Source: Sanghuangporus weigelae (taxonomy: Eukaryota > Basidiomycota > Agaricomycetes > Hymenochaetales > Hymenochaetaceae). Taken from it: a stretch of DNA of 64,000 nt. The stretch's first letter is position 1. The number at the start of each line of letters is the position of its first letter. The position numbers and the translations under genes are program-made. Shown in pieces: positions 35,180 through 45,611 of this stretch. The stretch spans positions 62,001 to 126,000 of the forward strand of contig CP137323.1 of assembly GCA_033182465.1 (NCBI GenBank). The letters run 5' to 3'. The notes below the pieces were generated by a model, which was not told where the DNA came from, made no database searches, and was given only the letters and a program-made list of their open reading frames with translations.

Positions 35180-35796
35180 TCGTTGAATGGCACTTAAAAA
35201 GCGGAGAGTAAGTCTACCATTCAGTAACACTTGATCTAGTCTAATATCTATCAACACAGTTATATCCTGTTCAACCGACAGCCATCGTTGCACAAGATGT
35301 CTATGATGTGTCACAGGGTCCAACTAATACCCTATTCAAGTGCGTGCCCGACCTGTTCATGTCTGAACTCTGGCTAATTTTATGCAACCTTTCATCTCAA
35401 TCTTTCTGTCACTCCTCTGTATAATGCCAACTTCCATGGCGATGAAATGAACATGCAGCATGTCGTATCACTTCTGCCTTGTGTTATTGTTTCTGATCTC
35501 CGTGTAGTGTTCCTCAGGCCGAGGAGACTCAAGCCGGATTTAGTCAAATAGCATGAGTCCCCAGGCAGATCATTTCGCCCCAAGCGAACAGGACCGTTAT
35601 GCAGTTCATCTATATTGCAAATGACATGGCTTTCATTGGGAGACGGCACACTAACATATTGAGCATCAATGATTGCAAATCAAGTACTCATTTCAATGTA
35701 TACTACTTGTCCGCAGAATAAATACTTGTTATGCTGAAGTTTGAATAAAGCAATATGATACCAGGTGTAGCTATGCCCTCTCTGCACCCACAACCC

Positions 35797-36279
35797 GCCC
35801 ACTCTGTGCCCCCAGCATGCTCTTACCATGCCCACAGTGTGCCCCCATCCCGCCCACAGTTCACCCACTCTCTGCCCTCCGTGTGCCCACAAAATGCCCA
35901 CTATGCACCCTCATTGTGCCCACTCATTGCCCGCTTATTGTGTAAATTATCATTGTCATTGATATACAGAATGATGTTTCAAAGAAAAGACCCTTTGATA
36001 TTGAAAATATTATCAAATAAATATCTACCTCAATGATATTCTTTGCTGATAAAGAAAATATTGATTTGGATTTCTATATCCATATCGATCACGATGATAT
36101 AAAAAATATCATCATCAAAGAAATGCGGCATGATATTGAATATATAAACTAGGTTTAGATGCATGTGGATATTTTTTATATCCTGAATGGAGATGTTTGT
36201 ATGTACTTATATAATGCATATCAAATTAAATTTCCGATCATTTATCATCACCTAAAAAAATACTAAATTGCCCGTAGTG
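35797..36279 (-). repeat. CACTA right terminal inverted repeat
   Basis: Reverse complement of the left end with only scattered single-base differences by eye, mostly transitions. Confidence 0.9.
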
Positions 36280-36282
36280 ACT

Positions 36283-38886
36283 TCTCCGTCTCTCTCCGGT
36301 CCCGTGACCTGCTTACTCTTACGTTCTCCGTTGAATTCCGAGACGGGAGAAGTTGACCACGCTCGCTCCGAGTGCCAAGGACTCGGAGAAGGTATCCTAA
36401 ATAGAAGGAACCCTCGTTCTCTAATTACTGAGACAATATTCACCTCTGCCGCCTTCTTACGCCGACCAAAGCTACATTTTTGCTTCTACCCCTTCCTCAG
36501 CTGAGCCAAGCTGCTCCCATTAGGTACCTTTTGAATGGTCTAATTTTAGGGAAGACAGCTTCACTCATGCCGTAAATACTGGAGAAAGTCTGCCTATCTG
36601 ATGCATCGTTATCAGTCTTGGTGTACTGAAAAACAAACAAGACTTTCTTCTGCGATCAACGCTCCCTCGCTTCTGCGCCATCTGTGGTACTTGGGAGTAC
36701 AGCACTTCATCGGGCACCGATGGTATCTACTCGCTGATTTGGAAGAGTGAACACTTGTATCTACTCAACGATCTTGACTGTTTTCAGAATGCAGTCAGCA
36801 AATCATATGGCTTAGCACCGGCATATTCAGTGAGTATCCCTATACTTGTATAGTAGCTGACATCCACCAGGGAGGGATAGAACAATCATCATATGTTGCA
36901 TTGTGGCTTGAATGCCACCGGACATTCGAGACGGAGTTACCTACCATGTTGCTCTTCATTGACCGTCTGATCTACATAGATCGACCACTGTTTGTTCTTT
37001 TTCTTCTTGCATCCCTGATTCAGTCTACATATTTTATTCTCAACGCTCAAACGTAATTGTCTTCAATCTTATTTCAAGCAAGATCTGGACGTTTTATCAA
37101 CTATGACGTAATCTTTTGTACTTGTCTCGGTTACACGCAATACTGCGAAGAGCTACTAGTCAGTGTTAAGACGACATTCCATCCGGTGGCCTACTCGGCT
37201 GTCTTTTTGAACCTATAATGGGTCACCCAGTCATCGGTCAAAATGTGGAGTTTGTCTCGTGCTTCTCCGTCGCTTTCGTCACTGTTTGCTAGTACGTACT
37301 TGCGTCTTATTCTCTTGGGATCATTATCACCTCCATGCTTCACTATGTATTGGCCCACTCGAACATGAACGAGCTTCCGTAATCAATATTCTCGTGATTG
37401 CGCTTACTTTTCAGGATGACCTCTCTTTTTCCGTTTATCTCCAACTTCAGAGCAGGGGCGATTCCGTCTGTCTCTTGTATCTCTGGAAGCGAGAGGAAAA
37501 TGCGCGTCAGCACATCATTTGATACCGGGAAGATATCATCCAACTTACTTCTTCTTAAGCTTTCAAGGTCGTTGCCGAGCCTGCGAGTCAATTCTGGCGC
37601 CGATGGCATCACGAATCTTCGGATCAATCGGTCCCGCCCTGTCTCAATGTCTTTTCAAGTCGATGAAGTCCTGGGTATCTTTGCTCAATGGTCTAACGAA
37701 GAGGTCTAGCGTTTATATACCATGAAGAAAGCAATCTGCAATGCCCTTACGCGGTCTTTGTTCATTGAAATATTTTATTGGCAAACATCAAAGCAAAACT
37801 ATAAGACTTGTCTCTGGCAAGGACTAAATTCATCGCAGATCATTCGATCCTAGATCTACTACTCGAGCAGACTTTCCGCCCAGTCTTTGCTCTGAGCGGT
37901 CAAAGTAGGCGTACAAAGTGCGAAGTTGCAGTATACTCTTTGCTTTCTTCTTTGAGCGTCTCCTGAGCAAAATATATGCCAACCTAAAAGCTAAGCAATG
38001 TTCAGTTACAAAGCTACAAAGAAGGCCCAGTGGAACGCGCAGAGGTAAGCCAGGCGATAACTGTGATGCTTTTTCCGGAGAACTTTTTAGAAGTAGCACC
38101 TGAGATGCTGGACAAAGCAGGCGTCCAAAGTCCAAAGTCCAAAGTTATGATTCGATCAGGAAAATAGCCTAACGTACTTAAAGGGATCCCGCCACCTACC
38201 TCTAGAGAGTTGAGTACCACCGAGAATCTTCGGCCCCGTTGCTACAAGTTCCCCAGCTGACTCCTCTGTTCTCCATGATTTATCCTAACAGGACATCGCA
38301 TTCAAACAGTAGAAACCATCGTTGCTGATCGAGACCTTGGTTGGTAAAACAAGCATGCCCTGGCTGCTTTTTCAAAATATCTCATTGGCGAACATCAATG
38401 CATAAACAAAATACTCGTATGCGACAATTTCGATGGTGACCTCTGTTGCAATCTGCGCGAATTACCTCTGCTGCTAGTTGGAAGGCGGGAAGCGGCAAAT
38501 CACCTAATTTCGATACGTAGCATGCAGTCCACTTCTAAGCAATGCTACTGGTCAATGATTAGCTGAGAAAAGAGTTTGGATGGGCAAACGAACCGAAGCA
38601 GCCGGTTACATGACTGCAAAGACGAGACCATGCTAGCTAGCGAGAAGTCCATGAAGGTTAGGTAATCGGATCATAATCCCACGTTTGTCTTCTCAGGTTC
38701 CCACCAACTCAGAGTGTTGACTTCCATCAGAGATAGTCTCTCCTGAAACTTTACCTTTGATGTCGTTGTTACTAGAAACACCTACCGGCGCTTTGTTTCT
38801 TGTCGAACTACACTCAGAAGTGGGTGTATCGCAAGAGTAGGAATCATCTGCTCAGTTGCCAATCAGGCATCTTTAGCAATCGAACC
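36283..38886. other. Gene-poor stretch upstream of the acyltransferase promoter
   Basis: About 2.6 kb. Minus-strand frames at 37343-37627 (APELTRRLGNDLESLRRSKL) and 37830-38135 (KKAKSILQLRTLYAYFDRSE) have good composition and could be exons of one or two genes, but I recognise no domain. A short stretch near 37765-37790 (TATTGGCAAACATCAA type) recurs in altered form near 38375-38400. The last few hundred bases probably hold the original promoter of the acyltransferase gene. Confidence 0.4.
37343..38230 (-). CDS. Possible unrecognised gene(s), weak
   Basis: Two minus-strand open frames (37343-37627 and 37830-38135) with protein-like composition. GT...AG sites can be found around them, but I could not build a single convincing chain and I recognise no family. 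They may also be a relic. Confidence 0.2.
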
Positions 38887-38894
38887 ATGCCGAC
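38887..38894 (+). other. hAT target-site duplication, left copy, contains the old start codon
   Basis: ATGCCGAC, identical to 42764-42771. The first three bases are the start codon of the acyltransferase in its pre-insertion context. Confidence 0.95.
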
Positions 38895-38942
38895 TAGTGT
38901 AGGAGGGAAAACTCAAATGAATGCCACATGTTGTCAACTCGA

Positions 38943-38966
38943 GTGGTTAACCACGTGGTTAACCAC
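38943..38966. repeat. hAT left subterminal tandem palindrome
   Basis: Two adjacent copies of the 12-nt palindrome GTGGTTAACCAC. Probably a transposase-binding site, by analogy with subterminal repeats of other hAT elements. Confidence 0.75.
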
Positions 38967-39093
38967 TGTGGAAAACTCGGAGCGAAAAATTGGCATGTGG
39001 TAAACTCAAACTTAGTGATTTGTAATACAATCATTTGTAAGCGTGCATACATGGTAGAAAGAAATTTTCATTGGTGTTTCCTGCTTGTGAACG

Positions 39094-42000
39094 ATGTCCA
39101 TACATATTTTCTCTCCCCATGAGCTCGAAGATAAGCTTCAGGAGCTCGCACGTTTACTCCCATGCCTTCCCGCTAACATACCAACTGGCAACAAATATTA
39201 TAATTTCGAATTCTTCGAGCCGGACCCCGTGTTGATCGAGGACTATGGTCTTGACGGGGCTGTGAATCACGGATTCGAAATTGTGTTTGCCCCGGAGGGC
39301 CGAAGGACGGGAATTACGTTTATGGAGCAGGGACCTGGACTCACGGCAGTAGTGGACGTGCTTCGAAACTATAATACAAAGTTTCCCGGGCATGCCGTGC
39401 TCCAGAAGTGGGTTCTTGATTTACTTGATTCGTCCATCAAAGCCATCGAAGCTGTGCGTCTATCATCAAAATTGATTTTGAAAGCACATATTCAGCTGAT
39501 TGAATAGGTTGAATCTAGTCGTAACATACCTATTGATCCAGTTCTTCTGGATTCAATAGACGGGTCTCGAAAGCGTAAGCAGACCAGTCCGGATGAGAAC
39601 ACCGAGAAGAAGAAACTTAAGTTTGATGTGGGGATGCCGAAGAAGAAGGGAAGAGGAGGGAGGCCGGCAGATCCGTTACTGGATAAGCTGAGGATTCTGT
39701 ACTTCGCGGACCAGACCGAGAAGTACCGTTGTGCTGGAGAGGGTTGCCCCACAGTGTGGGAGAAGAAGTCAGGATATCGTGACCGTGTCTTCAGGCACGC
39801 TGCGAACTGCTTCTACATACCAAAAGATCTGCAGCAACGCGTCAACGGATGCCTTAAAGACCGATCCCTCGGTCAATTCTTCGAGGATCAACAGAACTCA
39901 GACAAACCGAGCGAGTCACAAACAGCCGAGAACCGAAAAACCGGAACAAGTCTGAAAGCAGTCGCGGAGCAGTGCGGTCGTGAGCAGCTTATCAAAAAGA
40001 TTAATTTCGCTGTGCTCAAGGTATGCATGCGTTCGTGTGCAGCTTATCAAAAACTTAAGCATTGCTGTTCCGAAGGTAATATGCGCGTGTGGCATTCCTC
40101 CATCCATTGTCGATAGAAAGGAGTGGAAGGATCTCCTTTGCATTGCAAACCCAAAATACGACCCACCGAGTTCAAAAACGTTCACGGATTCTCTCATCCC
40201 GGCCGAGCATGCCTTCGTCAAGTCGAAGCAACTCGAGCACCTCCAGACCTGCGAAAACCTAACGATCAGCTTTGACGGGGGTACAACGACTGGCCTCCAG
40301 TCGATTTATACGGTCCATGTAATCACCCCGCAACGCAGGGCCTTCTTGGTGGAAGGTAGTCAGGCGAGTCTCGAGTCTCATACTGCTGGTCATTTGTTTG
40401 GAGTGCTGAACTCGGTAAGTAATTTCATCATGATATTTCGTTGCACTTCTGTATTTACAACTCGTGGTATTTCGTTGTACTTCTAATAAAAGGTCATCAA
40501 AACCATCGGACCCGAGCGCTTCAGAGGTATTACCTCTGATAATACTGGAAACACTTCCGCCGCACGTAGACTGGTTCAGGAAACGTATCCATGGATCATC
40601 ATCCTTCCTGATCCATGTCATCGCCTTAACTTGCTTTGCAAGGACATCGGGAAGATTGAGGCATTCAGCGAGGTGAGTTGTGCTGCTGTACATGTTGTGC
40701 GTGCTGCAGCATGTGCATACACCAAAGTTCTTCACGCACAAGAGGCGGCGCTCGTGGATGACGTTCGCACCGATGATCTTGTCATTTGTCTTTGACTCTG
40801 GGAGGCTGATGATTCTTTCTCATACAAGGTTATTGCTCAAGTTCAGCGCATCGTTCAATACTTTCACAAGTCGACGAATGGTACTTCGCAACTGAAGCTC
40901 AGACGACGCGAACTCGGAATTTCTCAAGGTATCAAATCAGTCGGTAAAACTCGCTTCGGAACGGTTTATTACGCTGCTTTGTCTGTCGAGCGAAACTACG
41001 CGGCCCTTGTGGAACTGTTTAAGGATGGCAAGATCAAGTCACCGGACATCGAGAATTATTTTTTACCTGGATTTGCAGCGTCATCGTTTTCATTCAGGCT
41101 GCAGCGGCTTACGATGGTGCTTTCGCCCGTGGCGAAAGCACTTACTTGTCTTGAATCTTCTCATTCTACAGTCGCTGATGTTTATCTTTTCTGGCTAGCG
41201 GTTTCGTCTGGTATTCACCGTATGCTCTCTCAAGGAGGGCTGTGTGTGGCCGACAGCGAAAAAATTCGACGCGCAGTCAATTACAGGTTCAATCAAATGA
41301 TCAATGATGCCCCCTCTGATGTGTATATCACCGGATTTGTTCTCGATCCCAGTAAGTCACACTCAAGTCTACGTTCAACAAGTCAATTACTTATACCTTT
41401 CATAGGGTTTCGTAAAGTACATGTCCTAAACGATCTCAATCCACTCGAGATACCCAAGGTCAAAATACCGGCTCGCGATACCTCTAGCAGACAAGTCTGC
41501 CCCAAACCTGACGAGAAGATTCCCCAAACCCTTGTCAGGGTTGGGAATTTTTTATTGTCTCTCCTTCGCGAACACTACAAGAGTCTCAGCAAAGATATTT
41601 CTGGTTTCAAGCAGTCAGAAGCTCGCCTTCGTCTCCCTCGACAGATACTCGAGTATCAAAAGGCCGAATATCCTTTTAATTCTCGTTTTCGGAGGAATGG
41701 TTCAGCTGGAGAATGGTGGGCAAAGCTCGACAAGAATCCCGATGCTCAGCCACTTGCAGTGAGTCCCAAAATACAACCGTTACACATCGTATACTCACAG
41801 TACATTCTCAGAAATTGGCACGTAGCCTTTTCGAGGTCCTTCCGAACTCTATGTCTGACGAGCGAACTGCTTCTACGTTTACCTGGATGAACACACCGCT
41901 GCGCAATAAACAAGACGCTGCGACACTGGTCAGGATGGCGACAGTTCGTGAATGGTATAGATTTGATCCCAATGTAAGTTTTTTCCGATATTTTCTTACT

Positions 42001-42449
42001 TTACTCTATTAATATGGGACTAACAAACTTTATAGAAGCGTCCTGAGCCATTTCGTCCGACCGTCAAGTTTTGCGACATGACGGAATACCTCTTTCGAGG
42101 CAAGGCCCCGTCACCTGCCGTTTCAAGCGCTGAACCTCCTCAACCTAACACAACCGACTCCAATGAAGTAGTATTTGATGCAAAGGAGGTCAATTTCAAC
42201 AATTTCGTCGAAGGGGATGTTTCCGATGAAAGCGAAATGGACAACAATGCATACAATTTCTCGGGCGACAAACTTGACCTGGAGAACCAGATAAACATGG
42301 AATCTTCGCTTCTCCGCGATGTCCTTTCAGAACAAGGAATCGATCCTAGTATACTGGTAACCGAAACTAACACGAACAACACGCAAAATGAAAGTAATGA
42401 AGACGATTCCGATGACTTGAAGGATGACGACTTATGGAAGATGGGCTAA
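39094..42449 (+). CDS. hAT transposase (BED finger, RNase H-like domain, dimerisation region)
   Basis: Cuts and pastes the surrounding element. The start MSIHIFSPHELEDKLQEL leads to a first exon with no known domain. A second region carries a basic stretch (KKKGRGGRPADPLLDKLR) and a BED-type zinc finger (YRCAGEGCPTVWEKK with downstream HAANCF). The catalytic core shows NLTISFDGGTT (first Asp), GITSDNTGNTSAARRLV (second Asp) and the hAT C-x2-H motif in PDPCHRLNLLCKDIG. The C-terminal part includes SMSDERTASTFTWMNTPLRN, as in the hAT dimerisation region, then an acidic tail ending DDLWKMG. Several short introns are needed, for example the one ending before VESSRNIPIDPVLLDSI. I saw no stop inside the chosen exons. 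The splice at about 40020 is unclear because of a local duplication. Confidence 0.88.
39984..40078 (+). repeat. Diverged local duplication inside the hAT transposase gene
   Basis: Positions 39984-40023 and 40039-40078 are similar 40-bp units 55 bp apart. Both read QLIK.....AV.K and both end at a GT splice-like site. The exon boundary here is therefore ambiguous. Confidence 0.65.
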
Positions 42450-42657
42450 AATATTTTTATATATTTGTTTCTACAATATTTTATGGCTAGTAGTGCTATA
42501 AACTATTATACCCTCTAATAAATGATCCCAACTCACTATATAATACTGTACTTGAATTTCTTTTTCATGAAAATACTTCGACTGCATACAAAAGTAATGA
42601 GATGCGCGTTAGTCATCATTTTTGCTTACAAATTTCTATTTTTAGTAATGTGTTCTC

Positions 42658-42698
42658 ACGGAGTTTACCACATGTTGTCAACATGTGGTAAACTCCGT
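42658..42698. repeat. hAT right subterminal palindrome
   Basis: Two 20-nt arms (ACGGAGTTTACCACATGTTG) around a single central base. Related GAGTTTACCACA units recur at about 42720-42740, and a TGTGGTAAACTC lies near 38997 at the left end. Confidence 0.85.
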
Positions 42699-42763
42699 CA
42701 TCTACTCTACCGCCTGTTGACAACTTGTGGTAAACTCCGACGAGAGTTTTCCCTCCTACACTA

Positions 42764-45295
42764 ATGCCGACCTCGAGCGGTGTACTAGGCTGTCCAACTC
42801 ACGACGCGTTGGACAGAGATGCATCATCTCGAACAATTTGCAAGGCTTCTTCGAATGCTCCCCATGAGCTGAAGCTGGTTTATCGCATCTTGCGCTTGAT
42901 TTCGGATTGGACTATTTCAGCATTCTTTTCCGAGGTATGCGTCGAGGGAGTCGAGAATGTGCAAAGGGAAGGAGCTCTAATACTGTTGAGTCATCCTTAT
43001 TTCATTACAAAAGTCACATGCTGACCCGGCTTAATTTTCTCTTAGGACACCATGCCACCATAACGAGATAATAGACATCGCCACGTTATGTGAGTAGCTT
43101 CACATAATGAGACTGACATTCGTATCCTTACCAGATATTACTCAGCTGTAACGGTCCCGCACCGACGAATTATTGCCTATTGGACAAAGGCATCTCTTTT
43201 CAGGAATCCTGTCTCGCGGTTTATACTCAAGTCTGCAGGGTCGATACCAGTTGCTCGGGGTCCTCGGCCAAAGGAAGCGGAAGGTAATCTAAAGACTGGT
43301 TCCCAGCACGCCCTCAGTAATGGGTTTGCAACGACATTGGACCCCAGTTCGCGACGAGGACCAAATGGTCAACAGGCCTTGTTCGACGCTACTTACAAAG
43401 AACTGGCCAAAGGAGGTGGCGGGGTACTAGGCGTGTTTCCAGAAGGAACATCGTACACATTGCCGCGGATCGTGCAAGTCAAAGAAGGCGCAGCGCGCTC
43501 TGTACTTGGATATACCCAATGGATATGCAACCGTCGTGGATATGGTGCGACAGTAGATCCATGGGGCTCGGCGACTTTCATTAGTGTGGTCCCCGTTGGA
43601 ATAGTCTACACGGATAAATCGCGCTATAGGAGCCGGGTATACGTGAAGTACGATTCTACTTCTAGTTCGCGCAGGCGCTTGTCTGACAGACCATGAATAA
43701 AGATATGGAAGACCTGTTGATTTACAATCGTTTGTCGATCAGTGTCTCTTATCTAACGTCGATTCCGTACCGAGCGAGGGCAATGCATTTCAAGAAGCTG
43801 TGTGTAGGCTGACGGAAGAGATTGAAAAAAGTATGCTTGACCTGACGATAAACGCAACAAACTGGTGAGTAATCCGGAAATAAAGCCGCTCTAGAAACCA
43901 GACGGACGCTTCCTCAGGGAAACATTGTACGCGGCAAAGACTTCTCGAGCGATCCTTTGGCCAAACGAGGAGGATTTGCCTCTAAAGGAGTTCGTGAAAG
44001 TATCAAAGACGTACGTTTGTCTTTTGAGTACCTTCAGAGTTTATGATGAGCTGTCCTTCTCCTCTAGTATCGTTGCTATTTTTGAGCACCCGACGTTCGA
44101 GATTGCGGAGCTCAAGGAATCGCTGTTGCGCTATCATGCGCTCCTTCATCACACGGATCTCACGCACGCCGCTCTCGACCACGTTCCACTACCGGCAACA
44201 CGAGAGAATGGCTCGATTTCAAACCACCCTGGTCGTATTGATCCATCTCGCAAAATGCTCTCCACATCATCCTTGGTCAAGCTAGCAGCTGGCCTTCCCT
44301 CGATTGCTTTACCGCTGCTCTTATCACTACCAACACATCTAGCCCACACACCAGCATATGTCCTTGCTTCGCTCACCTCTCAAACGTTTGCTGATGAAGA
44401 AGAGGAAGCACGCGCACAGTACAAAGCTATCTTCGGTGGACTTGGACGGGTTCTTGGAACGTTCGCTACAGGATTTGCGCTTGTACAGAGTGGAGGTGGC
44501 AAGGCACTCTTGCATGTAATTACAAAAGCAGCCATGGACGCCTCGAAGTCCTGTTTGGGGATGATAGGAAGGACGTTATCGAATGTCCGTCCTGTACATG
44601 GGATCGAGTCTCTGGAAGCGATTGCTGAGAAGTGTATGGGAGTTGCGGAATTCGTGGTGAGCTTTTTACGGTCCAGCTGGTCAAGACTTGGGGGATTGGG
44701 AGATTGGATCTGTGCTTTTGGTGTTGCGTGGTTGCTCATAATCTGGCATGCAAGGATTATTGATAGTAAGCTGAATCACCAGAAAAACTCATCTGACTGC
44801 CGAACTGATACTTTAATATCAGCAAACTATATTAAGTACAAACGAGTTCGAGCAACACTTGCAATCTTACGCGCGTTCCTCTTCTCGCGTCGGAATGAGG
44901 TTATAGAGGACGAACTGAGACCGTATTTCACGACGCCTCCACCTCCGATCAACCCTTTCATTGCAAAGTCCCTCCAAACATTTCCAAAAAATGCAATCAC
45001 AGCTACGGGCATCGAGATAGACGTCGAGAGGATCGAAAACACGCGCGAGACGCAACGAGATGAAAGGGCTCGGAGTAGGATCTCGAAGTCCACGCTTGTG
45101 CGGCATCTATTGCTTGCTCGGGCAGATGCGGTGGTGAAGCTGCGTTCTACCTTCCGTGACCTTGCAAGAAGAGATCATTCTGAAGACCCGCTGGCGCTAC
45201 ATGACGAAGTCACCGCTAGTGAGCGACGGGGCGAGACAGTACCATACACGACAGAAGACATTGAGTACTTGAGAGAATGTGGAGCTGCTTTCTAG
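42764..45295 (+). CDS. SCT1: Glycerol-3-phosphate (and dihydroxyacetone-phosphate) acyltransferase, SCT1/GPT2 type
   Basis: ER membrane enzyme that makes the first acylation of glycerolipid synthesis (EC 2.3.1.15/42). MPTSSGVLGCPTHDALDRDA lies directly after the hAT element. Then come WTISAFFSEVCVEGVENVQR and, across the intron 42985-43045, PCHHNEIIDIATL with the catalytic H-x4-D. Next is SVTVPHRRIIAYWTKASLFR, IPVARGPRP, then VLGVFPEGTSYTLPRIVQVK (FPEG motif) and VVPVGIVYTDKSRYRSRV. The C-terminal half has membrane segments (LVKLAAGLPSIALPLLLSLP; DWICAFGVAWLLIIW) and ends IEYLRECGAAF. All motifs are present. The start codon is inside the target duplication left by the hAT insertion, so the coding sequence is whole but its promoter is displaced. 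Confidence 0.92.
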
Positions 45296-45611
45296 TTGCT
45301 AATTTGTTTCATTTACACGTAGAATATGGATTTGTAATTTTCTCGGGCGTTTCTTCCGTCTGTTTCTTTTTGGTCTTGCTAGTCGGATATACTACTGTAC
45401 TAGAGTTCGTTTTCCCCTTAATAAATGTAGATTCACGCATAATTGTAAACGGAGGATCACGACCACGGGACAAGCCCTTGCTAATTGCAAGAAACCTGCT
45501 GCGTGTCGGAAAGCGACATTGATTGGAATAGCTTTGCACAACATAACGAGATATTGATATCGAGCTTGGGTCTGAAACGCGTAACAACGAGAAATTTTTG
45601 GGAACGGGAGA
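45296..45611. other. Convergent 3' region
   Basis: Short spacer between the stop codons of the acyltransferase and RPS14 genes. No distinct element seen. Confidence 0.4.

Larger units (their letters stand above)
31400..35650 (+). pseudogene. RPB1: Captured RPB1 fragment (largest subunit of RNA polymerase II), decayed, in three pieces
   Basis: Three blocks in order match the RPB1 clamp/active-site region. Block 1 (about 31400-31672): MILMVLPIPPPVRPSI and HVISEFEQLL. Block 2 (about 33228-33668): [49 protein letters not shown] and LQYGW. Block 3 (about 35180-35650): [50 protein letters not shown] and VPRQIISPQAN. Family introns are still present between blocks, for example a GTAAGC start after EFEQLL and a GTAAGT start after the WHLKSGE stretch, so the capture was from genomic DNA. 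Several stops and the change of two of the three metal-binding Asp in the NADFDGD loop (here NANFHGD) show it cannot make polymerase. The pieces are separated by LTR insertions. Confidence 0.9.
30904..36279. mobile_element. Non-autonomous CACTA (CMC/EnSpm-type) element carrying host gene cargo
   Basis: Starts CACTACGGGCAATTTAGTA and ends with its reverse complement. It is flanked by the 3-bp duplication ACT at 30901-30903 and 36280-36282, as CACTA elements make. The inverted ends are about 482 bp long (30904-31385 and 35797-36279) and nearly identical by eye. The inner third of each end is full of GTGGGCA/GGGGGCA subterminal repeats, a hallmark of transposase binding in this superfamily. No transposase is present. 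The interior holds a broken piece of RPB1 and two LTR insertions. Total 5,376 bp. Confidence 0.93.
38895..42763 (+). mobile_element. Complete hAT-superfamily DNA transposon, 3,869 bp
   Basis: The terminal inverted repeats TAGTGTAGGAGGGAAAACTC are perfect for 20 bp (38895-38914 and 42744-42763). The 8-bp duplication ATGCCGAC flanks it, as hAT elements make. Subterminal regions hold repeated palindromes, listed separately. It encodes one multi-exon transposase in the plus direction. Perfect ends, perfect duplication and open exons suggest a recent and possibly autonomous insertion. Confidence 0.95.

Noticed and set aside
31400-35650. A working RNA polymerase II gene
   Set aside because: Only a middle part of RPB1 is present, split by insertions and with stops and lost metal-binding residues.
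44149-45106. Several minus-strand open frames opposite the acyltransferase and RPS14
   Set aside because: They are antisense shadows of clear plus- or minus-strand exons.
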